Source: an uncultured Anaerobiospirillum sp. (lineage in GTDB: Bacteria; Pseudomonadota; Gammaproteobacteria; Enterobacterales; Succinivibrionaceae). Taken from it: a stretch of DNA of 33,919 nucleotides. The position numbers and the translations under genes were made by a program. Location: NCBI GenBank assembly GCA_944392765.1, contig CALXXU010000028.1:1-33919 (forward strand), read 5' to 3'. The notes under the pieces were generated by a model. That model was given only the letters and a program-made list of their open reading frames with translations. It did not search any database and was not told where the DNA came from. Below are positions 1-8,207 of this stretch, piece after piece. The first letter of the stretch is position 1. Each line of letters opens with the position of its first letter.

Positions 1-79
1 AACTTGGTAATATCAATGTCGGCTGTCGCTTCATAAAATATTAAAAGTTTTGTCCAAAGTCCCTTGACACTAACCGGAC

Positions 80-319
80 GTGCGGGTGTACCTGGTCATG
101 GCTTTTCATGACCATGACGACGCTTTGGGCGAGGCCGCACTACAAGGCCATGATAAAGGTGTGCTGCTCTATCACATCTTCAAGGACGCCGATGCTTTAG
201 ACCGCTTCCGCTTAGGCCCCTTTGACCTCGACATCAACTATCTGCGTACTGACGCAGCCCGCGCACTCTATGACTATGCGCGGGCGCTGTGGGCCGACAC
301 TTGGCCCATCAAGTTTTAG
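80..319 (+). pseudogene. C-terminal fragment of an HD-domain phosphohydrolase
   Basis: A 79-codon reading frame opening with GTG at 80 (an ATG follows at 101). It reads like the end of an HD-superfamily metal-dependent phosphohydrolase: the block LYHIFKDADALDRFRLG followed by DLDINYLRT is the pattern of the last metal-ligand Asp helix and the conserved C-terminal stretch. The N-terminal HD signature and other metal ligands are missing. All three forward frames upstream contain stops (36, 44 and 73, for example), so no longer gene is hidden in the window by a single frameshift close by. I therefore call it a truncated remnant, though a short standalone protein cannot be excluded. It converges on the methyltransferase gene at 359. 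Confidence 0.5.
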
Positions 320-358
320 CCTTGATCCAATTGAGCTAGGCGCGCTGGTGCTGAGCAT

Positions 359-1642
359 TTAGCATGGCAGAGCAAAGAGGTCATCGTAGCGGCAATTGAG
401 CGAGGCGAGAATCTCCTTGATTTCCTGCTGGAAGAAATGGTTCTGCGCGCCGATGATGAGCAAGGCCGCGTGCAGTTCTGGCAGGGCACTCTTGGCATAG
501 TGTACTTCATGGTACTGGCCATTAGGCAGCAAGAAGTAGCATCCTTCTTGCTCGGGGCTCGAGTTGACCAAGAGCAAGCGCTGAGTCTTAGTAATCGGGC
601 CTTCAGTTTGCCCTGCGAAGAGTTGAGCCTTGGTTTGATCGCTCAAGTTATCAAGCAGCTGGAAAGCCGCAAAGCCGGTGCCATAGACAATAATCGGTAA
701 GTCGCGGTGAAGAGCTGCTTGGACCTTGGTCTCAAGTTCGCTTAAGGCGTCCTCAGGCAGAGCCGTGGTCTTGTTAAGGAGCGGGCGCCAGTATTCTTGC
801 TCAGTTTTAAAGGCCTCGTCATGGAACTCTGCGTGCGTTGGGGCCTGTGGCTCAGTTGGCTTGTGGAAGATAGCCACGCCGTAGCTGTTCTCAGGTCGCT
901 TGAAGTAGTCGACCAGCTCTAAGCCATAAGCATGGGCGATGTAGGCATAGGCGTTGCGGCCTAAGCGGGTGCATTGCAAGGAGTGCATGCTGTTAGGCTG
1001 AACGCTGGTGACTACCATCATGCCGCCCGGCTTTAAGCACGCGACCAAGCCCTCCACAAAGTCGGTCAGAGGTGGGATCATGTTAATGGTGTCTTTGCAG
1101 GCGATAACGTCGAAGTGTTCAGCGTAACGCTCGGCGCTCTTGCTGCCAAAGAAGTCACACTCAGCTTTAATCTTGAGCTCTGGGGGAATGACGTCGACCT
1201 GGGCCGATGGGTCGATTAAGGTCAGGTCACGATAGCCTTCTTGGGCTAAAACCTGGAGCAGATAGCCGTCGTAGCCGCCAATTTCGACAATCGCGGCATC
1301 GTGGTCGAGCCCCAGCGTTGCGATTTGGGCTTTCACCGTGTCGATATAGGTCTGGTAGTTGTGTGAGCCCACCCCAGTGCTGGGCTTGATGAATTTGTAG
1401 TTGTTGCAGAGGGCGCCTCGGCTCTTTGCACTTAGGCCGCGCAAGTTAAAGACAATGCCGCACTCTTCACACAGGGCTGGAACGAACGTGATAATCGCGT
1501 TTTGCTCCAGCTCGTCACGGGCAATCGGGGTAGATTGAATGCATTCGTGGCGTGCTGGGAGTTTGCTGAAGTGCTTGCTGCCGCACAGAGGGCAGCAGTC
1601 AAAGTCTTCGTAGGTGATCAGGTTTGATGATGTCTGACTCAT
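359..1642 (-). CDS. Zinc-binding class I SAM C-methyltransferase (NovU/TylC3-like architecture)
   Basis: A 427-residue protein with three parts. The N-terminus has a zinc-ribbon-like pair of motifs (CCPLCG at residues 16-21, CEEC near 57-60). The centre is a Rossmann methyltransferase domain with SAM motif I (IVEIGGYDG from residue 118). The C-terminal domain contains a glycine-rich VYGTGFAAF stretch. This order (Methyltransf_13, SAM domain, Methyltransf_14) is typical of C-methyltransferases that act on nucleotide-activated deoxysugars or related small molecules. Its substrate here is unknown, since no nucleotide-sugar genes are nearby. It lies 22 bp after the ATP-grasp gene on the same strand, so the two are probably cotranscribed and may act on one product. 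The Shine-Dalgarno signal before this start is weak, which suggests coupling to the upstream gene. Confidence 0.78.
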   Translation of the reverse strand: MSQTSSNLITYEDFDCCPLCGSKHFSKLPARHECIQSTPIARDELEQNAIITFVPALCEECGIVFNLRGLSAKSRGALCNNYKFIKPSTGVGSHNYQTYIDTVKAQIATLGLDHDAAIVEIGGYDGYLLQVLAQEGYRDLTLIDPSAQVDVIPPELKIKAECDFFGSKSAERYAEHFDVIACKDTINMIPPLTDFVEGLVACLKPGGMMVVTSVQPNSMHSLQCTRLGRNAYAYIAHAYGLELVDYFKRPENSYGVAIFHKPTEPQAPTHAEFHDEAFKTEQEYWRPLLNKTTALPEDALSELETKVQAALHRDLPIIVYGTGFAAFQLLDNLSDQTKAQLFAGQTEGPITKTQRLLLVNSSPEQEGCYFLLPNGQYHEVHYAKSALPELHAALLIIGAQNHFFQQEIKEILASLNCRYDDLFALPC

Positions 1643-1664
1643 AGTTAAGACTCAAATTAGTTGA

Positions 1665-2972
1665 CTATGCTTGAAGCTCAAACGAGTCCAAGTAACGCTG
1701 GGAAATGCGATTGGCCTCTGCTAATTCTTCATGCTCCACCAAGATCATGCCATGCTTGATGCCGCTGCCATCGCGTAGCGGCCCTACTTGGTCGCCCACC
1801 TTAAGGTGGTTCTGCTCGATGATGAGATGGCTACGCTCCTCATCTGTTAATTTGGACTTAAAGCCTGTGACGGTTGCAGGGCAGCTAAAGCTTAAGAAAC
1901 GCATAACCGCGCAGGTATGAGGCTTTGGTAGGGTGCCAGTAGGGACAAGGTCATCAAGTGGTTCGTGCTTAAGGATATGGTGTACAAACAGCTTGATCGG
2001 GCTGATGCCATACTTCTGTTCCAGCAAGATAACATCGTTGCCCGCAAGGCGCAGCGACACATCGATCATATAGGCTGAACCCTCGGCCGTTAAGATTAAA
2101 TCACATTGAAAGAAGGAGTTATGGCTCGCCGAGCCTAAGGCCGCCACTAAGCGGGTAATGGCGGGATAGATGTGAGCAAAGGCCTGCTCGTAGTTAGCGA
2201 CAAAGTAGGCCACTTCTTGGCGGTAGGGCAGCGCGCTCATTTCTTTGGCAAAGATCCCTAACATGTGGATGGCACATTGAGCGTCCACAAAAAAGTTGGT
2301 GGAGTACTCGGTACCATCGATGGCTTGCTCAAGCAAAAGCTCGCCTGCGGCAAAGCGTTCGGGGACGCAGTATGAAGCCAAATCCTCAGCTTGGGCGCAA
2401 TAGCGTACGCCTTGGGAACCCGAGCCGCAGGCGGGCTTGACCACCAAGGGAAAGCCGAGTTCTTGGTGGGCCCTGGTGAGTTCATTTGGGTTGAGTCCTA
2501 AACCGTGAGTGCGCGCGCCCAGCACGATCTGGCGTGGGGCGGATAAATCGTGTTGTTTGAGCAGCTGATGAAATTTGTGCTTGTCGGTGCAGGTGTCGAT
2601 GGCCTGAGTGCGGGGCCCAATGAAGTTGTAGCGCTCGTTAATTTGCCCCAAGTAGATCAAGGAGCGCCCCACTGGCAGCGCCAAGGTGTGCGTGACGTGA
2701 TAGCGGGCGATAGCGTCAGCGACGGCCGTGAGATCGGAAAAGTCATGGGGGAGTAGGGTGAGGTTGCGCGCTAAGGGTGAGGCCAAAAACTCTGGGGTGA
2801 GCTGCGGGGCTTGGTCAAGCGCTACGACCTTAATTCCTCTGGTCAGCAGCTCTTCAATAAAGGCTTGTGAGCCCGCGCCCAAGCCTAAGATGAGGACAAC
2901 TGACGGGCTGGGGGTAACGGAAGTCGTGTCAGATGGGTAGGGACACAGCTTCTCTTGCTGAGCATTGCACAT
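1665..2972 (-). CDS. ATP-grasp family ligase
   Basis: A 435-residue ATP-grasp enzyme. Residues about 24-50 form a pre-ATP-grasp Rossmann-like start (VVLILGLGAGSQAF). The ATP-binding loop is FPLVVKPACGSGSQGVR at 174-190, with the adenine-side ELLLEQAIDGTEYS at 211-224. The metal/phosphate-binding region is YMIDVSLRLAGND at 301-313, where the usual E-x-N-x-R reads D-V-S-L-R. The family joins a carboxylate (through an acyl phosphate) to an amine or thiol; the resemblance is to carbamoyl-phosphate-synthase-like or amino-acid ligases, and the substrate cannot be told. The first 20 residues are low-complexity, so the real start may lie slightly inside. It is the first gene of a two-gene unit with the C-methyltransferase, behind the promoter at 3147-3175. 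The pairing suggests a small tailored metabolite or dipeptide-like product, which is inference. Confidence 0.8.
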   Translation of the reverse strand: MCNAQQEKLCPYPSDTTSVTPSPSVVLILGLGAGSQAFIEELLTRGIKVVALDQAPQLTPEFLASPLARNLTLLPHDFSDLTAVADAIARYHVTHTLALPVGRSLIYLGQINERYNFIGPRTQAIDTCTDKHKFHQLLKQHDLSAPRQIVLGARTHGLGLNPNELTRAHQELGFPLVVKPACGSGSQGVRYCAQAEDLASYCVPERFAAGELLLEQAIDGTEYSTNFFVDAQCAIHMLGIFAKEMSALPYRQEVAYFVANYEQAFAHIYPAITRLVAALGSASHNSFFQCDLILTAEGSAYMIDVSLRLAGNDVILLEQKYGISPIKLFVHHILKHEPLDDLVPTGTLPKPHTCAVMRFLSFSCPATVTGFKSKLTDEERSHLIIEQNHLKVGDQVGPLRDGSGIKHGMILVEHEELAEANRISQRYLDSFELQA

Positions 2973-3146
2973 AACGAAAGCCTTGATTGGTTGTACTGCA
3001 CTTAACTGAGCGCTGCTGTTGGGTCGGGCTCACTTAAGCGGCGGTACCGAGGTTCAAGCCTTTGCGCTAAGTTAAAGCTTGGGGCCTGAGAGGGAGCGTG
3101 CTAACCAAACAACCCATCAGTCGCTCTGTTTGATGGTGTGATGCTG

Positions 3147-3175
3147 ATTATAGTCGTGTCTTTAGCCTATGTCTA
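3147..3175 (-). promoter_or_regulatory. Sigma70-type promoter for the ATP-grasp/methyltransferase unit
   Basis: On the minus strand TAGACA (3170-3175, five of six consensus bases) is followed after exactly 17 bp by a perfect TATAAT (3147-3152). It points toward the ATP-grasp gene whose start is at 2972. Confidence 0.65.
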
Positions 3176-3453
3176 AGTTAATTTGATTGTTTGCTAGATT
3201 GATGCATAGATTGCAAATATTGCTTTTGATGCTTTGGAAAATCTGTTGCGCTTTGGTCGGTTGCGCTAAGTAAGCCTTGAGCTGTGGCCGTCAGCGCTAG
3301 GCGTGGTGTCTTCGGGGACGGTAGAGAAAGGCCCCAATGGTAGGACTGTGGGGGCAGCGCGTGCATCCTTCTTGGCTTACCTAAGTTTTGGGGACAAAAC
3401 TTGCGGCCAAATTCCAAGTGTTGCAGCAAAAGCGCATAGGTGTGCGATTGAGG

Positions 3454-3482
3454 TTAAGTTTTGGCGATGGGGCCGCTATAAT
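3454..3482 (+). promoter_or_regulatory. Probable rlmKL promoter
   Basis: A perfect TATAAT at 3477-3482 lies 31 bp before the rlmKL start. With a 17-bp spacer the -35 box would be TTAAGT (3454-3459), only three of six matches. The short expected leader contains the GAGG ribosome site at about 3502-3505. Confidence 0.55.
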
Positions 3483-3512
3483 AGGCGCCGGGTTTTTTCA
3501 TGAGGCTAGTCC

Positions 3513-6233
3513 ATGCAGAAGTTCTTTGCCACCTGTCCTAAGGGACTGGAGAATCTTTTATTTAACGAGTTAGGAGCCTTAGGTGCTTCCTCAGTTAAAG
3601 AGACCGTAGCTGGTGTCTCCTTCTCAGGTGACCTGACCCTGGCGATGCGCGTCTGCTTGTACAGCCGCTTTGCCTCCCGTGTCATCATGAATTTGGTCAC
3701 TTTCAATTGCGAAGATGACACCGATCTGTACTTGGGCGCTAAGGGCGTGGCCTATGAGCAGTACTTTGACAACTCTAAGACCATTGCGGTGACTTTCAAT
3801 GGCCAAAATAACAGCATTCGCAATACCCAGTACGGTGCCTTGCGCGTCAAGGATGCCCTGTGTGACCGCTTTGTCGAGAGCGGCCATGAGCGTCCTAATG
3901 TCGAGCGCCACAATCCACAGGTGCACGTAGTTGCCACCTTGAAAAAAGGTGAGCTCGCCTTAGGCCTTGATTTATCGGGCTCGGCCCAATTCTGGCGTGA
4001 GTACCACCGTGTCACCGGTACTGCTCCATTAAAGGAAAATCTGGCGGCAGCCTTGGTCGTACGCTCTGGTTTCACTGGGCACGAGCAAAACTTTGTGGAC
4101 CCGATGTGTGGTGCTGCCACCTTGCTCTTAGAGGCTGCCACTATCGCCACTGATACCGCGCCAGGCTTGATGCGTAGCGACTATGGCTTTAAGCACTTAA
4201 AGGGCTTTGATGAGGCTGCTTGGGAGGCGATCCTCACTGAGGCTCAGGAGCGCTCGGCAGCCGGTAAGGCTAAGGCGCTGGCTGCTGGGATTAAGCTCTA
4301 TGGCTTTGATGCCGATCAAAGAGCTGTGGAGCGCGCGCGTCACAATATTGAGTCGGCTGGTTTTGCTGACTTGATTGAGGTTGCTGTAGGGGAGCTGCAT
4401 CACCTCCATAACCCATGCACCAATGACTTTCCATGCGTGGTGGTCACCAACCCGCCTTATGGCGAGCGTATGGGCAACTTCAATGAGTTAATTGAGCTTT
4501 ACACCACCTTAGGCTATAAGCTGCGTACTCAATTCCCTGGCGGTACGGCGGGTATTATTTCTAGCTCGCCTGAGCTCTTATCGTGCCTGCGCCTCGCGGG
4601 CCCTAAGACTTATCGTCTCTACAATGGTGCTCTTGATTGCCAGCTGCGTGTCTTTAAGCTCACTGCCGGGCAAGTACAAAGTGATGATGCGGCTGTGGAC
4701 AGCGAGGTTAAGGCTGCACTGTCGCTCAAGCGCAGTGACGCGGCCCCTGAGCTGGCCCCTGACTTTGCTAACCGTCTGCGCAAGAACTTAAAGAATTTGG
4801 GCAAGTGGGCCCAGCGCGAGCAGATCTCAGCTTACCGTGTCTATGATGCCGACTTGCCTGAGTACAATGCCGCCATCGACCGCTACAACGAGTACTACAT
4901 CGTCCAAGAGTACCAGGCTCCTAGCACGATCAAACCTCAGGTCGCACAGCGCCGCCTGCTCGATATGATTGCCGCGACCGTTGAGGTCACTGGTGCCCGT
5001 GGTCCTGAGGTCATCGTCAAGAGCCGTGAGCGCCAAAAGGGCGATGCCCAGTACCAAAAGCGTGAGGATGCTACTGGTACCTTAATCGAGGTCTATGAGG
5101 GCGATCTTAAGTTCCAGGTCAACCTCTACGACTACTTAGATACGGGCTTGTTCCTTGACGCACGTCCGCTGCGCCGCATTATTGCTCAGCTGGCTGCCGG
5201 TAAGAGCTTCTTAAACCTCTTTGCCTACACTTGCACTGCGTCGGTGGCTGCTGCTAAGGGCGGAGCTACCACTACCACTTCGGTGGATATGAGCCGCACT
5301 TACCTTGATTGGGGCCAAGACAATTTCAAGTTAAATGGCTTGGACGTGGAAAGTGGCGCCAGCACCCACCACTTCAAGCAGGCTGATTGCTTGGCGTACC
5401 TGTCATGTGACCAAGGCGAGCGCTTTGATCTCATTTACATCGATCCGCCAACCTTCTCCAACTCCAAGCGTATGGAGAAGAGCTTTGATGTGCAGCGCGA
5501 TCACCTCAAGATGCTGGGCAACTTAACTCGCCATTTAAACGATGGCGGCATCGTGATCTTCTGCACCAACAAGCGCAACTTCAAGTTAGACGAGGGCCTT
5601 GAGGCCTACGGCTTTAGCGTCGAGAACATTACGGCCCAAAGCTACGACCCTGACTTCAAGCGTGATCAGAAGCTCCACACCTGCTTTAAGCTGGTCTATA
5701 GCAAGGAACAGCAAACTCAAGAGCCAGAGGCCTTAGTCACCAACACCGCACAGCCACGCTGGGCCCGCGACTTAGACCGCTCCGAGCGCTTTACCTTCAA
5801 GGGGAGCCGTGCTGCCGAACAAGGCCGAACCGGTGCGCGTGATAGCGCCCGTTCAGGGGCGCGCGACGGTTTCCGCGAGCACAAGCGTGATGGCTTCCGT
5901 GACGGTGCTCGTCCGGGCGCCCGCGACGGCTTCCGCGAGCACAAGCGTGATGGCTTCCGCGACGGCGCTCATTCAGGCGCCCGCGACGGCTTCCGTGACG
6001 GTGCTCGTCCGGGCGCCCGCGATGGCTTCCGTGACGGCGCTCGTCCTGGTGCTCGTGACGGAGCACGCGAGGGCTTGCGAGGCGCGCGTGATGGGGGCCG
6101 GGGCGGGCGCGATAGTTTCCGTGACCGTAACCAGGGGCGCAGCGCAGGAGCTGGGGCTCGTACGGGTGGGCGCACCAGCGCTCCAACCAAGGTGCGTGTC
6201 TGGGGCCCACAAGGCGTCAAAGAGTTAGACTAA
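3513..6233 (+). CDS. rlmL: Bifunctional 23S rRNA methyltransferase RlmKL with a long RG-rich tail
   Basis: A 906-residue homologue of E. coli RlmKL (about 700 residues), which makes m2G2445 and m7G2069 in 23S rRNA. Residues 1-160 are the THUMP RNA-binding region. The RlmL half follows, with the catalytic NPPYGER at 313-319. The RlmK half contains NLFAYTCTASVAAAKGGA and a second catalytic motif, DPPTFSNSKRM, starting at residue 644. The family normally ends shortly after the LHTCFKLVYS stretch (about residue 735). Here about 170 extra residues follow, mostly repeats of GARDGFR/DGAR/EHKRDGF (about 774-870) and then a GRGGRD/GGRT segment. Such a basic, glycine-rich disordered tail is typical of extra RNA-binding appendages on helicases and other RNA enzymes. 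The gene is followed after 10 bp by uup, the same pairing as in enterobacteria. Confidence 0.93.
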   Translation: MQKFFATCPKGLENLLFNELGALGASSVKETVAGVSFSGDLTLAMRVCLYSRFASRVIMNLVTFNCEDDTDLYLGAKGVAYEQYFDNSKTIAVTFNGQNNSIRNTQYGALRVKDALCDRFVESGHERPNVERHNPQVHVVATLKKGELALGLDLSGSAQFWREYHRVTGTAPLKENLAAALVVRSGFTGHEQNFVDPMCGAATLLLEAATIATDTAPGLMRSDYGFKHLKGFDEAAWEAILTEAQERSAAGKAKALAAGIKLYGFDADQRAVERARHNIESAGFADLIEVAVGELHHLHNPCTNDFPCVVVTNPPYGERMGNFNELIELYTTLGYKLRTQFPGGTAGIISSSPELLSCLRLAGPKTYRLYNGALDCQLRVFKLTAGQVQSDDAAVDSEVKAALSLKRSDAAPELAPDFANRLRKNLKNLGKWAQREQISAYRVYDADLPEYNAAIDRYNEYYIVQEYQAPSTIKPQVAQRRLLDMIAATVEVTGARGPEVIVKSRERQKGDAQYQKREDATGTLIEVYEGDLKFQVNLYDYLDTGLFLDARPLRRIIAQLAAGKSFLNLFAYTCTASVAAAKGGATTTTSVDMSRTYLDWGQDNFKLNGLDVESGASTHHFKQADCLAYLSCDQGERFDLIYIDPPTFSNSKRMEKSFDVQRDHLKMLGNLTRHLNDGGIVIFCTNKRNFKLDEGLEAYGFSVENITAQSYDPDFKRDQKLHTCFKLVYSKEQQTQEPEALVTNTAQPRWARDLDRSERFTFKGSRAAEQGRTGARDSARSGARDGFREHKRDGFRDGARPGARDGFREHKRDGFRDGAHSGARDGFRDGARPGARDGFRDGARPGARDGAREGLRGARDGGRGGRDSFRDRNQGRSAGAGARTGGRTSAPTKVRVWGPQGVKELD
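5832..6126 (+). repeat. In-frame repeats encoding the GARDGFR-type tail of RlmKL
   Basis: DNA here is built from near-identical blocks such as GGCGCCCGCGACGGCTTCCG, recurring with variation around 5865, 5925, 5980, 6015 and 6045. They encode GARDGFREHKRDGFRDGARP-like units of 10 and 20 residues. The copies differ mostly at third codon positions and all stay in frame, so the protein sequence appears to be under selection. Copy number is likely to vary between strains. Confidence 0.8.
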
Positions 6234-6243
6234 GGGGACGGCG

Positions 6244-8163
6244 ATGGCATTAATCACGATGATGGGCGGCTCCTTGGCTTATGGCGATGATGCCTTGCTG
6301 AAGGACGCTGATTTTGCCTTAGAAGAAGGCGAACGCGTGTGCTTGGTTGGTCGTAACGGTACCGGTAAGTCGAGCTTGCTTAAGGTGCTCGCGGGCGTCA
6401 CCGAACTTGATGCCGGGCGCATCATCTTCAAGGATGGCCTGCGCATCAATCGCTTGCAGCAAGACCCACCGCAAGACTCGACCGGCACCGTCTATGGCAT
6501 GGTGGCTCGCGGGATCGATGTCGTGGGCGAGGCCTTAGCACGCTTTCGTGAAACTGAGGTGGTCGCCGAGCAAGAAGAGCTTGCCTCCTTTATCGAGCAC
6601 CATGATGGCTGGGTCAAGGACGCCTTAATCTACAAAATCTTAAATAAGATGGAGTTAGATCCGGAGTGTCCTTTGTCCACCTTATCAGGTGGTTGGCGCC
6701 GTAAGGTCGCACTAGCGGCGGCTTTGGCCAATGAGCCGCAGGTGCTGCTCTTAGATGAGCCGACCAATCACTTAGATATTGCGACCATCGCGTGGCTGGA
6801 AGAGTATCTCAAGGCCTTTGCAGGCACGGTGATCTTTGTCTCGCACGACCGCACCTTTACTGACCATTTGGCGAGCCGTATTGTCGAATTAGACCGGGGT
6901 AAGTTATACTCTTATCCGGGTTCTTTTGATGATTATTTACGCTTGCGCGATGAGCGCTTGCGTTTAGAGGAGCTCGAGCGCGCCAATTTCGACCGGGTTC
7001 TGGCCGAAGAAGAGGCTTGGATTCGCCGAGGCGTCAAGGCCCGTTTAGCCCGCAATGAAGGCCGTGTGCGTAATCTGGCGGCAATGCGCAAAGAGCGCGC
7101 TGAGCGCCGCGACCGCCAAGGCCGCGCTATTATCAAGATTACCGAGGCTGATCGCTCGGGTAATATCGTTTTTGAAGCCGACCATATCAACGTCACCTAT
7201 AACGATCGCGGCAGCGAGAATGTCATTATCAAGGACTTCTCGCCGGTGGTGATGCGCTCGGACCGTATCGGTATCGTGGGGCCTAATGGTGCGGGCAAGA
7301 CTACCTTAATCAAGATCTTGCAAGGCTTAGTCAAGCCCACCCATGGCTATGTGCGCATCGGCACCAATGTCCAAGTGCAGTACTTTGACCAGTACCATGA
7401 GCAGCTTGAGCTCGAGAAGAGTGTCGCGGACAATGTCGCCGAAGGTAAGAGCGACGTGGTGATCAACAATAAGAGCGTCCACGTCCTGTCCTACCTCAAA
7501 AACTTCCTCTTTACTGCGCGTCGCACCAGAAGTCCCGCGAAGGTACTCTCGGGCGGTGAAAAGAACCGCTTGATGTTAGCGCGTATCTTTGCCCGGCCGT
7601 GCAATGTTTTGATTATGGACGAGCCGACCAACGATCTCGATCTTGAGACCTTGGATCTGCTCGAGGAAATGCTGCAAAACTTCCCTGGCACCGTGCTCGT
7701 GATTAGCCACGATCGCCGCTTTATCGATAATTTCGCCACTGAGACTTGGGTCTTCACCGGCAACGGTGAGATTGAGACCGTGGTGGGCGGCTGGACGGAC
7801 GTCGAGGCCTACTATCGCCGTATCGGCAAGTCAGCGGTCGATGCCGTGAGCGGCAAGCTTAATGAGGTGGAGCCAGAGCGCAATAAAGAAGCCAAGGCCC
7901 AAGCCCGTGCTGAGGCTAAGAAGGAAGCCCCAAAGAAGTCTAAGCTCTCCTTTACTGAGGCCCATGAACTTGAGGAGCTCCCGGCCAAGGTTGAGGCGCA
8001 GGAAGCTAAGCTTAGTGAGTTTGATGCGCAAGTAGCCGATCCCGCCCTTTACACCAAGGGCCCTGACGCGATAAAAGAAGTGACGGCGCAGCGCGATGCG
8101 GCGCAAGCCGAGCTTGATGCGCTCTATGCGCGCTGGGAGGATTTGATGGCCCGCAGCGAGTAG
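6244..8163 (+). CDS. uup: ABC-F ATPase Uup
   Basis: A 639-residue soluble protein with two ABC ATPase domains and no membrane segments, matching E. coli Uup (635 residues). Domain 1 has Walker A GRNGTGKSS (36-44) and the signature LSGGW (147-151), with LLLDEPTNHLD as Walker B. Domain 2 has GPNGAGKTT (from 346), LSGGEKNR (from 435) and LIMDEPTNDLD. Between the domains is the charged P-site interaction motif region. Residues about 560-639 form the lysine/glutamate-rich coiled-coil C-terminal domain that binds DNA/RNA in Uup. ABC-F proteins act on the ribosome; Uup loss in E. coli raises precise transposon excision. It is probably cotranscribed with rlmKL (10 bp gap). Confidence 0.93.
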   Translation: MALITMMGGSLAYGDDALLKDADFALEEGERVCLVGRNGTGKSSLLKVLAGVTELDAGRIIFKDGLRINRLQQDPPQDSTGTVYGMVARGIDVVGEALARFRETEVVAEQEELASFIEHHDGWVKDALIYKILNKMELDPECPLSTLSGGWRRKVALAAALANEPQVLLLDEPTNHLDIATIAWLEEYLKAFAGTVIFVSHDRTFTDHLASRIVELDRGKLYSYPGSFDDYLRLRDERLRLEELERANFDRVLAEEEAWIRRGVKARLARNEGRVRNLAAMRKERAERRDRQGRAIIKITEADRSGNIVFEADHINVTYNDRGSENVIIKDFSPVVMRSDRIGIVGPNGAGKTTLIKILQGLVKPTHGYVRIGTNVQVQYFDQYHEQLELEKSVADNVAEGKSDVVINNKSVHVLSYLKNFLFTARRTRSPAKVLSGGEKNRLMLARIFARPCNVLIMDEPTNDLDLETLDLLEEMLQNFPGTVLVISHDRRFIDNFATETWVFTGNGEIETVVGGWTDVEAYYRRIGKSAVDAVSGKLNEVEPERNKEAKAQARAEAKKEAPKKSKLSFTEAHELEELPAKVEAQEAKLSEFDAQVADPALYTKGPDAIKEVTAQRDAAQAELDALYARWEDLMARSE

Positions 8164-8207
8164 CGCGCGACCCTAATGTTTTTGGCCACGATTTTAGGAG
8201 GCATGAT

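Larger units (their letters stand above)
2973..3512. other. Divergent intergenic region between ATP-grasp gene and rlmKL
   Basis: About 540 bp without a convincing gene. Short open frames here (for example 3178-3429 minus) have no recognisable protein features or good ribosome sites. The stretch 3140-3260 is clearly more AT-rich than the flanks. It holds the leftward promoter at 3147-3175 and the rightward rlmKL promoter at 3454-3482. If the leftward promoter is used, the ATP-grasp mRNA has a leader of roughly 165 nt. Confidence 0.5.

Noticed and set aside
3178-3429. 83-codon minus-strand frame upstream of rlmKL
   Set aside because: No ribosome site, no family features, and it overlaps the promoter zones of both flanking genes.
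3918-3930. Further matches to GTGCAC inside rlmKL and the AraC-family gene
   Set aside because: Only the core six bases match; the second CACR arm is missing and the sites are in coding sequence.
5809-6228. Open frames on both strands over the RlmKL tail
   Set aside because: They come from the low-complexity GC-rich repeats; the in-frame RlmKL reading is the supported one.
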